The notes beneath the pieces were generated by a model. That model saw nothing but the letters and a program-made list of their open reading frames with translations, ran no database searches and was not told the DNA's origin. Shown piece by piece: positions 44,911 to 55,697 of a DNA stretch of 64,000 nt. The DNA is from Boswellia sacra. Lineage: Eukaryota > Streptophyta > Magnoliopsida > Sapindales > Burseraceae. The first letter of the stretch is position 1. Every line of letters begins with the position of its first letter. The stretch spans positions 1-64,000 of the forward strand of contig SNVD02002403.1 in the NCBI GenBank assembly GCA_013180625.2. Reading direction: 5' to 3'. Both the position numbers and the translations under genes were made by a program.

Positions 44911-46430
44911 TCATAAATCCCAATCTTCGTTAGCTTGATAGATGACTAGTTTTGAATCTCCTATTACTTCGACTTCGTCAATGCCCATAGTGAACACAAT
45001 CTCCAAACCAAAGGCACATGCTTCATATTTGGCCATATTGTTGGTGACTTTGAACTCTAACTTTTTGGCGACTAGGATGACTTCTTTAGTCGGTGATACC
45101 AGAATAACTCCTATTCCGGCACATTTGTGATTAAAAGCTCTATCAAAGAACATTCTCCATCCCACTATCGAGATTACCCCCAGATGTTCATCTGGGAACT
45201 CCAACTCCCATGGTTCATCGTCATCAACCGGGTTCATAGCCAAGAATTTCACTACTATTCTTCCTTTCACCACCTTCTTAGTGACATACTCAATGTCAAA
45301 TTTTGATAATTGTACTAACCATCTCACTAGTTGTCCCAGTAATGCTGGTGTCTCTTAAAGATACTTCATCAGATCCTCCTTCGAGATAGCCCGAATTTTG
45401 TAAGACTGAAAATAATGCCTTAGTTTATTTCAAGGCCAAACCATGGCTAGACACGTTTTCTTTACATAGCTATACTTCAGTTCGTACGGTAGTAACTTGT
45501 TACTAAGATAATAGATTATGTGCTCCACTCCCTTCTCGTCTTCTTGTGCCAGCATAACACCAATGGCCTCCTCTTCGAGAGTGAAGTAAAGAATTAAATT
45601 CTTCCCAGGTTTTCACGATCTCAAAACCAATGGGTTCTATAAGTACTTTTTAATCCTTTCGAGCCCTTCTTGGCACTGATCATTCTACTGGCTAATCCTT
45701 ATTTAAAAGCCAAAAAGTTGGTGCATAAATAGTTGTGAATTTAGAGATGAACCAACTAATATACTGGATTTTCCCAAGAAACCCTCGAACTTCTTTTTCA
45801 GTCTTAGGTGATGGCATCTTTGTAATGGCTTTCACCTTGTTTGGATCCACTTCTATCCCTTTCTTGCCAATTACAAACTCCAACAACTTGCCCAAGGTAA
45901 CTTTGAAGACATAGTTTTTTGGATTTGGTCGCAGCTTGTATTTCTTCACCCTATCTAGGAATCTGTCTAAGGCTGAAAAGTGACCCTCTTGAGTCTCGAA
46001 CTTCGCCAGCATGCCATCCATATAGACTTCTATCTCCTTATGCATCATATCATGGAATAGCATTGCCACTGTTCATTGGTAAGTGGCCCCTACATTCTTC
46101 AAACCGAAGGCCATCACCTCATAGCAATAAGTTCCCCATTCTGTAATGAAGGTTGTCTTCATCTTGTCTTTATAGGCCATCATTATCTTATTGTATTCAG
46201 AAAACCCATCTACAAAAGAGAACATCACACTGAAGGCAGTGTTATCTACCAACACATTGATGTGAGGCAAAGAAAAATTATCCTTTGGTGAGGCCTTATT
46301 CAAATCTCAGTAATCCACACACATTCAGACCCTTCACTACTTCTTTGGTACTCGCACAATATTGGCTAACTATTCTGGATGCTTCACCACTTCTAGAAAC
46401 TTGGCTTTAATTTGTATAGAAACTTCCTCT
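44911..46430 (-). pseudogene. Tat-2 reverse transcriptase and two RNase H domains
   Basis: RT begins near 46303 (MNKASPKDNFSLPHINVLVD, SFVDGFSEYNKIMM, TTFITEWGTYCYEVMAFGLK). After a stop at 46073, IEVYMDGMLAKFETQEGHF contains the catalytic box as YMDG, so the second Asp is Gly. GIEVDPNKVKAITKMPSPKT and EVRGFLGKIQYISWF follow. The end of the first RNase H (RWLVQLSKFDIEYVTKK) joins in one 138-codon frame (45327-44911) to the archaeal-type RNase H: VGWRMFFDRAFNHKCAGIGV, KYEACAFGLE, EVIGDSKLVIYQ. In it DG is changed to DR. Confidence 0.85.
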
Positions 46431-47733
46431 TTGATTTTCTAAGCCCACTCTAGTCTTATTCTTCTTATCCTCTGCTTAACTAGATTCATATGCGAATAAG
46501 TCGAGACTGTATGCTCAGTAATGTTTCTTTCGATTCCAGGCATGTCATCATAGGACCAGGTGAAGACTTCTTTTTGTTTCTTTAATAATTTTTCAAATTT
46601 CTCTCTCTCTGCAGGAGTTGTATCAAATGTAATGCATATGTTCTTAGGTTTTTCGATTGCACCAAGATTAATGTCATGAGTTTGAACGATATGAATTTCA
46701 AATATGCTAGCGAAATGCAAATTATGATGCACAATGGCATTGGGAGAGACAATAAACAAGTAAGCAAAATTATTCTTCATTGCATTAAACTTTGAAACAC
46801 AAACAATGTCTTGTTCTTCGAAGAGATTGGGTACAAACATATCTTCATGAGATACACTTTTAGTTCCATCCTCGATGAAAACAGCAAGGTCGACAGACGG
46901 ATCCATCAGTGGTGCTTGTTCTTGAGGCTTCTCCTCCTTAATAGCCATCTTTTCCATCTCTCCCATAAAGTCATCCCCCTTAGAGACTCCTACCTAAGTG
47001 ATTTCTCTGAAGATCTCAAATCCGAGCTTCAGCATTTCCTCGAAAACCCAGGGTTTAGCAACTCCTACATACTTTATATCTTGGGCCTTGACAAAATTGA
47101 TGAATTTTCCTCTGTTAGGCTCAACATCTTCTTCTTCCCATTCAACTTCATAGCCGAACCCTCTTATAGAGGTCTAACCTTTGAAGTCTGAAAAAGATGG
47201 TAGGCTGCATCCGTTTATCCCAAGTTTGGTTCCTGGCATGTACCCTTGTTTCTTCATTATTCTAGTAATGATCGGTCTGACTTCGTCAATCACGGCTACT
47301 TGAAAGCCACCCATGTAAAGTATTTCTCCAACCTTCACACTTAAAGCAGCTAGTGCAATTGTTGAGGTGGCATTAATGGTTATGATCTTTCCATCCATGT
47401 TGAATCAGATTTTCTAATGCAAGGTGGAAGGAACTTCACCGAGTGGATAGAACCATGCTCGTCCAACAAGGCAGCAAATGTGATCAAAATGTCAAGGACT
47501 ACGAATTATGTCGTAACTTCGATGGGTCCAGTCTTCACTAAATCTTTGAAGATTACTATGGCACTTCTCTTCGAATCATCATAAGCCCTGATCACTATCT
47601 CACAAGGTTCAAGCTCATCTTCGCTAACTCTGTAGTGGTGCAATATCTTTATGAGCACAATATTGATGATGGACCCATCATCCATCATAATATACGGAGA
47701 CATTTTCCCACCAATCTCTACAGTGATGAACAA
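46431..47733 (-). pseudogene. Tat-2 protease, G-patch-like segment and RT linker
   Basis: The protease frame (47733-47506) has MMDDGSIINIVLIKILHHY and YDDSKRSAIVIF. The G-patch-like tail is in 47398-47174 (IMKKQGYMPGTKLGINGCS). The linker (46966-46439, 175 codons open) contains INLGAIEKPKNICITFDTTP, FEKLLKKQKEVFTWSYDDMP and GIERNITEHTV, followed by a stop where a Trp-Ala is usual. The same three pieces occur in Tat-1 in the same order. Confidence 0.8.
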
Positions 47734-49928
47734 TGGCTTATTATGGGTTCTCCCTTTGAATGGTAGATCTTCATCTGTAAAGGTGATTTATCCTCTTTCT
47801 CTTACCCTTTTGGGTGTTCCTCCAGTCAAAGTGGTTAGTATTTCACTAGTAATGGAAGCCATCAATATCTCTACCTCCGCCAAGGCCTTCGCCATGGCTT
47901 TTTGATGCTTTTAGGATGATATAAGTAGATCCCAAATGCTAGCATTCGCTTGAGTTTTCTTTAATTGTTTGATCACTTAATCCTCTTCTTCTTTAGCTTC
48001 TTCATTGGCAAGTTCATTGCCCTTCTCAACTGTCTTCTCAGTTGGTTTCTCCTTTTCCTTCTCATGGTAAAATCTACCACTCATTGTCACCTCTTGAACA
48101 TTCTTTCTCTCACCCTTAAGTGTTTCTCCTCATGTGTTTCTTCTTTGATTCTCATCTCTTCTTCATCATTGCTACCAAAGTCATCCTAAAAGTTTGGAAG
48201 GGTCTTGACTTGAGAGATGTTAGCCCAAATTCCCATGACTCTTACTTTTTTATACCTTCTAGGCAAGATCTCTCTCCTTACAAGACTCTCATCTTGCTTC
48301 CCCTTCTTAGCTTCACTGCCCTTTTTCACCTTGAGTCTTCTAGGTGGTGGGCTTTCTCTAGCCGCTTTCCTAGCCATCCACTACTTGGCAAATGAACTTG
48401 ATGACGTGGGCTTCTTCTTGATGAGTGTCGCTATAACTTCTTCTTCTTTATTCTCTTGAGGCTTCTCTTCTTCTTGGCCACTAAGATTCACAAGTTCGGA
48501 TTCTAAGCTTCGTTTGACTCCCTTCACTGTAATGTTGGTCCATCCATCTTTCATCTTGGTTGCCAAAGGAACAGGCTCATCTTCCATCTTCTTAATGATC
48601 TCCTTGGGCTCTTCTTCTTTGGGCTTTCCAACCTTAGGCTTTTTTGTTGAGACCACCCTTCTAGTGAATTATTCTAACTTGGACTTTCCTCAAAAAGGTT
48701 CAAGACTTGCTCTTCAGTAAATCCTGATTCAATCATGTTGGTCGATGAAGGAGGCACCCAATTGTAATTGGGCAAAGGGTTGCTCCTTGTGTTGGGCTCA
48801 TATGTTTTTGGGCCAGGAATCTAGCCCTTATCAATCAAATCTTGAATCTCATGGCAATGACGAGTGCAATCATCAGTCTTGTGACCAGTCATTTGATGGA
48901 ATTCCTTGGTAGTGGATTTGGAAGCTCTCTTGACGGCAATGGTTGTAAGATCCCTTTAGCTCTCAACCTTGCAAAGATTTTGGGAAATGGCCTTCCTAGA
49001 CCACTAAACCTTTTTTGTAGGGCAAATGCCTTCACCTTTACATGCTTTGTGCTAGGCCTACTAGGTTGGTGGTACTACCATTGACTTTTTCGAAGGTAGC
49101 CATGAGTGCTTCTCTTCTGCCTAGACTCTAATTCTTTTATTTAGATGCCTGAGTCATACAAATCTTCAAATGTTTTTATAGGGAAACTCGCCAATCTATC
49201 ACTCATGAAAGCATGGGCTCCATTGATCACCATCCGGACCTAGTCCTTCTCTGTGGGCCTTATGGTCATCCTGGTAGCTTTGGCCCTCCAACGAACTAGG
49301 TACTCCGAAAAAGTCTCGCCGGGCTTTTGTCTCATCGTCTCCAAATCCCTTAACGTTACGTGAAGTTGGGTTATGCAGTGATACTGTTCCACAAACTGTT
49401 GAGAAACTTCCTCCCAATCTTCTCAAATTCTCTTTGGGAGATCATGATACGCATCATCTTCTAAGGATAGCATGAAGTATTTCAAAATGTGCTCATTTGT
49501 CAAAGGAGTAGTAGCCATGGTGGCTGTATACTACCATCTATGTGTTTTAGGATTACCCTCTCTATTGAACTTAGGCAAGTCTAATAAACAAACCTTTGAA
49601 GGCAACTCTTGGTCTCCCATAAGCAAGATGTCGTCTAGGTCTTCAACCCCTTTCAATCCGTTCTTCTTCAAAAGGGATTGGACCCTTTCCATGTCCTTGG
49701 CCAATTGCTTGACCGATTTAGGTTTTCATGGTTGATTGGGCTCTTCCCCTTATTTTTGCCTTGGCTAGTTTCACCATCACCATCACCATTACCTTTGGGT
49801 GGTGGTTGATTCATGCGGTTAGGCCCATTTTGGAGTGCTTCAATGAGTTAGGCCATTTGTTGTTGGAGCGCGATGATGTTAGCCCTTACTTAAGCCATTT
49901 CAACATTGTTGTTAGTAGGTGTAGCCAT
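47734..49928 (-). pseudogene. Tat-2 gag
   Basis: The likely start is the ATG at 49928 on the minus strand (MATPTNNNVEMA), the first Met after the leader. The capsid core is legible near 49390-49150: DLETMRQKPGETFSEYLVRW, RAKATRMTIRPTEKD and MSDRLASFPIKTFEDLYDSG. From about 48660 to 48380 a Lys/Glu-rich frame (KPKVGKPKEEEPKEIIKKME) leads toward the protease. Frameshifts and stops are frequent. Gag would form the particle shell. Confidence 0.72.
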
Positions 49929-50770
49929 CTTGTCAATTGATTCCTCCTACCTTGTCAAACGACCACCTCGTCTACCCAAGCTATAATGGCTGCAAAACAA
50001 AGGTGTTAATGCCATGCATGCATCATGCATACATGCATGATATGATGTATGCTCATACAAGGGCAGAGACATTTTCAGCCTTCCAACCTTATTCCTTCCA
50101 CACATATGAGGTCTAGTCTCTTTTCCTAAGATTTTAGGTCTCATTCCCAAGACATCATCATGGGATGTCAGAACGTGAGATTCTCTCTCCTAATTTAACA
50201 TTCATGTTGATATTTGATTTTTGATGATTATCATAACATGGTTTTCAAAACGTCATGATAACCTTAACTCATGGCACATACTCCCATTTTATTCCTATAG
50301 GTGACATGACATGTGGTATTTGTTCATGGTTCCATGGGGTTTTGAGTTAATATTATTTTAATCATGGGGAATTCTCATCCATAGACATGCATTTGGACAT
50401 AGGTTCTAGATATTCATCCTATTGAAAATTTCTAAAGCCATCTTTATGGGCTTTAGTCTCAAGGGTGTAATGGTCTGGACTCCTTCGAGCAAGAGATGCA
50501 CAATTGAGCCGGTCTCTTTTTATACCAATTCAATGGTACTTGCTCAAGGGTCGTGACACCAACATGAGTCATCTAGGGGTCGAACGGAGCTAAAGACTTC
50601 TCATGCCAATGCCACATGGCTAGTTTAGGCATTTCATGCTCATTGCATGCAAAAGTGTAGTGATGCAAGGACTCATTATATCAACATGAGGTATTAGGAT
50701 ATGGTAATCCCATTAGAATCAACTTCTCTTATATCTAGTGGAGTCGACATCGTGAACGAGCCTTTCATCC
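49929..50770 (-). other. Tat-2 leader between LTR and gag, with TATA-like box
   Basis: An 842-bp untranslated leader on the minus strand. It contains TGGTATAAAAAGAGACC (TATA-like box at 50517-50524, minus) inside a segment shared with the Tat-3 leader. No frame is convincing. Directly after the LTR the sequence GGATGAAAGGCTCG is the candidate primer site; I could not assign the tRNA. Confidence 0.55.
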
Positions 50771-52801
50771 TGCCAGAGCATTTGCGACCACAATATTGTA
50801 TCAAAGCCTATTTCAAGACTTAAGGGAACACAAACGAGCCATGGGCATGTCTGAAGAATGCAGTCGCCACCCAATTATTCAATTGGGAATAAATGGGGGC
50901 AATCGATCCCCCACTTCGGGACCTAAACTACCCTCATCCTTTTAGAGATGGGTTCGGGAAGTTAGGTACGAGCCTTTCGACTAGCCTGAATATGAATTCG
51001 GCCTCCACTTGGGAAATACCAAATAGGAATAACTCGTGTTGTTACTTAGTCTTCTTAAGTGATTCATTTTATGCACACATTTTCATTTTTATCTTCATTA
51101 AAGATATGAGGTGATTATTCAATCAAAATAGTGGTATATTCATACATAGAAAGAGGGAGGAGAAAAGATTACATTTCCATCAAACATGAGGGAAGGGAAG
51201 AGGACTAAAACATTTGTTATTCAACAATAAAATAAAACATTCCATGCATTCATGTATTTGAATATTTATTCAAAGTGATGGTCCCTCACCATTAATGTGA
51301 GTCCATCACCACTTCATGATATCATACAAATACACTTCTTAATGTACAAATATCCATGCATTCATAAATCATACAAAGCCATAATCTAATATCATGGCAT
51401 TCTAGCCCAGATTTTGATAAATTCTATCATGGCAATTCTACCTATAGCTATTCTTGCATTATTCATATCATGCATCATCATGGCATTTCTAGCCTAAATC
51501 ATAACATTCATGGCATTTCTAGCCTAATTTGTGGTATTCATGGCATATTCTAGCCTAATTCAAACAATCACCAATCATAGCATTCAAGGGCAAAATGGTA
51601 ATTCTACCTATTCTATGCTATTTTCTAGCATTTATCAAAGCAAATAAGTTTTCCTAGCATGATTCTAATCATGTGGTCTTAAGCATAATTCTAAACATGC
51701 TTTCTTAATCATGATTCTACGCATTCTAAAAAAAGTAAATTCCTAAGCATGATTCTAGAAAAGGAAGGATTGTGGACTTACCTCGACACGCTTATCCATC
51801 TTGCAAAACAAATTGGATTAGAGCAATTCTTAATAACCCTAAATATGCTCCTGAGCATAACATAAAACCCTAAACATGCTTCTTCTGAGCAAGAAAAATA
51901 AAAAAGAATAGGAGGGAGGAGAGAATTCTGCTCCCAAGACGTACCCTTTTCGGGTTTAGAGCAATTGAAAGCCTAAAAAATTTATACTATAAAAGACTTC
52001 TCAAATTCTTGAGCATGTCTTCAAGTGAGAGGAAGATGATGGTATTCAACAATCGGTGTGTATTACAAAGTGAGAGGAGGTGGTTTATATAAAAGAGGGA
52101 TTAAGATCAACAAGGAAAGTTTTTAAGCAAATTTTCGAAAATAAGCATCCAAGGGCTAGACGACCATCTCTAGAAAGTCAGGCGGCCATCTGATGGACGG
52201 TTGGCCATTGGCCAATACCCGAGCGGTTGTCAAATGGCTAGTCGATCAATTACCATTTGGCCCTTTCTTTTTTTGTCATCCTTCATTGCAGCCCCTTAAG
52301 ACTTTTGTCCTTCAATCATGTATAACATTTTCACTTCAACTCCTATTCACAGTCCATAAATTCCTATGAAAACTAGACATCTGTAGCTTCACAACAATAT
52401 GTTATGCATCATCAGATTCCTCTCCGATTAATTTGTGTGATTTTTCAAATTCACATGTTAGTTTTCAAAGCTCTTCACCAACTCCTTCTCACCCTTCTCT
52501 TCTCGGCCTCCAAGGTTATTTTGGTCATTTTCTTTGCTCGACATTCATCTTCATTTCATCATTGGGCCTTAAAATTTAGCGTCTATAGCACCTTTAACTT
52601 CTAGCAGCACCTCTCTAATAAAGGCTCATCCCTCTAACATTATAGGTGTGCGCCTCTAGCCAGTAGTGACGCTTGTAACCTCCAAAACCCTAGTGATGCC
52701 TCTAACTTTATAGGTGCATGCCTCTAGCATTACAAGTGTGTGGCTTTAATAAAGGCACACCTTTAACCCTACAGCTGTGCACCTCTAACTATAGTCTCAC
52801 A
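50771..52801 (-). repeat. Tat-2 5' LTR (about 2.03 kb)
   Basis: On the plus strand it runs from TGCCAGAGC to GTCTCACA. The part nearest gag carries the conserved Tat block (CAGTCGCCACCC, GATCCCCCACTTCGGGACC, GATGGGTTCGGGAAGTTAGG). The middle has an ATTCATGGCATTTCTAGCC array (51385-51560). The U3 half contains a cluster of GGCCATC-type words near 52145-52215 and CCTCTAACnnTATAGGTGTGCG-type repeats at 52600-52800. The outer end is inferred from the TG/CA rule and from where homology to other families starts. Confidence 0.65.
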
Positions 52802-53956
52802 TCGGGAGAAAGGCTCATTTTTTAGCTCTTCAGAGCCTATGTAAAGGAACCTGACCCTTGGTTTTCGACATTTAGTTTTGGGCTGAAAAATCACCTAAAA
52901 CACATATTTTAAGGGATTTTGGATATTTTTGGAGACTCCCTTAGTGTAAATATTTTTTGGTATTTTCTCGATGTTCTCGGCATCCTCTAAAGAATTTTGA
53001 GTGTTGGCACTAGTCAAATATTCGGCTTTCGATTAAATTCAGAATTTGATAACTTTTCTAAGGGCCTCTTCTATATTTCAAATATCTAGTTTAGTTTAGT
53101 TTAGTTTTGCCATGTTTAGGTATAAATAGAAATGATTATGACATACTTAGTTTAGGATTAGTTTAGTTAATTAAAAGTTAATTGCAATGCTTAGTTTAGG
53201 ATTAGTTTAATTAATTTGTAGTTAATTGTCATGCTTAGTTCAAGATTAGTTTAGTTAATTGCCATGTTTAGTTTAGGATTAGTGGTTTAATTAAGCATCT
53301 TTAATAGTTCAGTAATGGTTAATTATTTGATAATTATGCATGTTTAGTATAGTTGATTAATGATTAATGATGATATAATTAGTACAGAGACCATATGTTT
53401 AGATTAATATTCACTTTAATCACGCTTTTTATTACTAATGCCCTTATTTAATGATGGAGAGCCAAACTTGAAACTCCTTTAGTCTATAATCATTTAAACT
53501 CCTCAATCCTTTCCCCCATGTCTAACAGAAATGTTATCAATTCTCCTCCCCCTTTATATATATATATATATATATAAACTGTTGGCATCTCATAGGCAAT
53601 AAAAAAATAAAAGTGGTTGTGTGCATAACTGAATTTAGGATCCAGAGAGGGTAATATTAGTGACATAGAATTTAGAACTCAGAAAACCTAGAGTGGAGGC
53701 CGGACTAACGTTCGTGTGGGTGTAACCTATATCTAACTTCTCGAACCTATCTCTGAAGAGGTGATGGGGGCTTAGGTCTAGAAGTGTATGGATCGGCTAC
53801 TGCCATCAAACACTTTTCCCCTGGTTATTTGCCCAAGTGGTGACTCTGTCTTTTTTTTCAGGTCTTATCTCCATGACCTAACCTGTACGGCCCTTTAAGC
53901 ATTCGAAATGAGCTTATGAGAAAACTAAGTGCCGAGGTCGCAAAGCACTTGGAGTA
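52802..53956 (+). repeat. Tat-3 LTR, 5'-truncated
   Basis: It contains the conserved Tat block in sense orientation (GATCGGCTACTGCCATCAA, CCCAAGTGGTGACTCTG, about 53790-53850). It also has four to five copies of TTAGTTTAGGATTAGTTTA with spacers at 53085-53290, which reappear inverted at about 56560-56760. A (TA)11 run lies at 53555-53576. The end near 53956 is set by comparison with Tat-1 and Tat-2 (GCACTTGGAGTA then GGATGGAAGCCC). Confidence 0.65.
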
Positions 53957-54841
53957 GGATGGAAGCCCTGCTCATAGTCGTGACTTTCTTGGGGACTTAG
54001 AGAAGTTGATCCTAATTGGTATTATTAAGATTCTTTTGTTATAGGCCATTATATGTTATCCTCACGCATCACTACACTTACACACTTACACAAATTGCCT
54101 TTACTTATTTAACCGATGGCTTTGATATAAGGATTCCTTGGGTTCCATTCGAGCCCTAGAGACTTATATCATTAATGACCACCACTTGAGCACGTACCAT
54201 TAAGTTGGCATAAAAAGAGGACCGCCCTCCAGTCGAAGGCATCTCTAGCTCGAAGGGACTCTTGGCCATTGAACACAAACTAAAGCTCATATAGACAAAC
54301 TTAGCAACAATCCCTAGGATCACCGAAAACCTCTAGGCTATTGCATGCATAAGAGGATCAACCTTTCGAATCCAAGTAGTGACAACAACGCAATTGGCAT
54401 GATGTTGCAATTGCCTACACATTGATTACACATTGATTACATGCAACTAGCACGATACTACACATTGTTTGCATGCTTCATGCACGTTGATTTCATGCGA
54501 TTGGCACGATGATGCACATTGCCTGCATGCTTCATGCATGTTGATTGCATGCAATTGGCACAAGGTTGCACATTGTCCACATGCCATGCAAGGTTGTGCA
54601 TTATTGTCATGAAACTTCGGCAGTAAGGTGTTCAATCATGTTAGAGAGAGTGTCTAAAGGCTCCTAATCCCCTGTTGATAAAAAGCCAAAGCTAAAAATC
54701 CTAGGGAGATTGCTTCACCAATTATGGTGGAGAAATAAGGTTGGAAGGTTGATTGTGTTATAACTGTGCTTTTGTGATGTTCGTGAGCATACATTACATT
54801 CATGCATCCAAGCATCATGCTAACCCCTTGTTTTTACAGCC
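53957..54841 (+). other. Tat-3 leader with TATA-like box
   Basis: An 885-bp leader, similar in length to that of Tat-2. It shares the segment GAGCACGTACCATTAAGTTG followed by GCATAAAAAGAG (54210-54219) and CTAGCTCGAAGGGACTC with the Tat-2 leader. The second half contains the 54-bp repeat array. Confidence 0.55.
54407..54620 (+). repeat. 54-bp tandem repeat in the Tat-3 leader
   Basis: CACATTG begins units at 54461, 54515 and 54569, exactly 54 bases apart, and a diverged unit precedes them. Units contain GCATGCTTCATGCA, ATGCAATTGGCAC and similar palindromic words. Because 54 is a multiple of three, the minus strand shows a short Cys-rich repeated frame, which I do not take as a gene. Confidence 0.8.
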
Positions 54842-55697
54842 ATGACAGGTTGGGTTAGGCAAGGAGGCCATTTAAACAGAGTTAAAATTATGGAAATAGA
54901 GGAGGATACCGCAGAGTTAGGACAAGAGGAAGTTGCAAAGAGAATGGCCAAACGAGATAGTATGAACCAAATGAAGGCAGACTTGGATCCAAAGAGGCAG
55001 CAAATGCAAGAGATGATAAACTTGATCACTACCAGACTTCCACCAAGTATAGGGCTTATCATGGGTTTGGATGGTGAGGGATCAAGCAAAGACCCACCTC
55101 TTGGGTCCAATGCTGGAAACCTTAGTAATACTGAAGCTGGAGGAAACGAGGGAATATGGGAACAATCAAATAAAAAGGAGTATCTCAGGGCCAAAGAGGC
55201 CAAGCAAATAGAAGCCATGAAGAAGTTCCTTAAAGATTTAGAGAAGCTATAAGGGATATGAAGAAGAAAGGGCTGGAAGGGATAAAGAAACTTTCGGATA
55301 TGCCACCTAAGTTCAAGATACTAAACTTGGCAAAGTTCACTGAGGATGGGAATCTGAAGTCCCACCTCTAACATTACACTACTGTGGTAGGCATGACGAG
55401 CCTATCAAGGAAGTTGATTCTAAAATTTTTCATACACTCACAAGAGGGACGAGCACTAGAATGGTACCTCAAGTAGGATGATAGAGTGAGGGAAGATTGG
55501 ACTAAGTTATGTAAGAGGTTTGCTAATCAGTACTCTTATAACACTCAATTGGATGTGACACTATGGGATTTGGATACTACTCATCAAAAGGATAATGAAA
55601 CGTTCTCTGAGTACCTAGTTCATTGGAGAGGAAAGTTTAGATAGGGCTTCCATCTCACCAGAGTCACGATGACCTCAGCACTACTTTCAGAGTTCTA
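54842..55697 (+). pseudogene. Tat-3 gag, interrupted
   Basis: The ATG at 54842 opens 136 codons (MTGWVRQGGHLNRVKIMEIE, then Glu/Lys-rich helical sequence ending EAMKKFLKDLEKL). After a stop, the capsid core is readable with shifts: SDMPPKFKILNLAKFTEDGN, SQEGRALEWYLK near 55440-55475, FANQYSYNTQLDVTLWDLDT and ETFSEYLVHWRGKF near 55595-55635. This is the retrotransposon gag fold seen in Tat elements. The frame is cut at 55697 by an inverted LTR. Confidence 0.75.

Larger units (their letters stand above)
43440..52801 (-). mobile_element. Minus-strand Tat-like element Tat-2 with 5' LTR and full gag-pol order
   Basis: Reading on the minus strand: LTR (52801-50771), leader (50770-49929), gag (from 49928), protease, G-patch-like segment, linker, RT, RNase H, archaeal-type RNase H and integrase (to 43440). 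A truncated LTR follows at 42806. It is related to Tat-1 but not the same copy. It preserves the RT core that Tat-1 has lost. All domains carry stops or shifts. Confidence 0.85.
52802..55697 (+). mobile_element. 5' part of a plus-strand Tat-like element (Tat-3)
   Basis: LTR remainder (52802-53956), leader (53957-54841) and gag (54842-55697) in sense order on the plus strand. The left end is replaced by the Tat-2 LTR, and gag is cut by an inverted LTR. Protease and pol are not found further right in the window. Confidence 0.7.

Noticed and set aside
48120..48395. Plus-strand frames of 80-91 residues in 47.6-49.1 kb
   Set aside because: They are antisense shadows of the Lys/Glu-rich gag of Tat-2, giving Phe/Ser/Leu-rich readings.
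53555..53576. (TA)n run as a functional element
   Set aside because: A simple dinucleotide repeat of the kind common in plant DNA; nothing around it gives it a role.
54447..54635. Cys-rich 62-residue frame on the minus strand with an 18-residue repeat, resembling a small secreted Cys-rich peptide
   Set aside because: It is the antisense reading of the 54-bp leader repeat; its periodicity follows from the repeat length, there is no signal peptide, and it starts outside the array without any gene context.
54842..55252. 136-codon frame as an independent host gene
   Set aside because: Its helical Glu/Lys-rich sequence leads straight into a legible Tat capsid core in the following bases, so it is the gag N-terminus.
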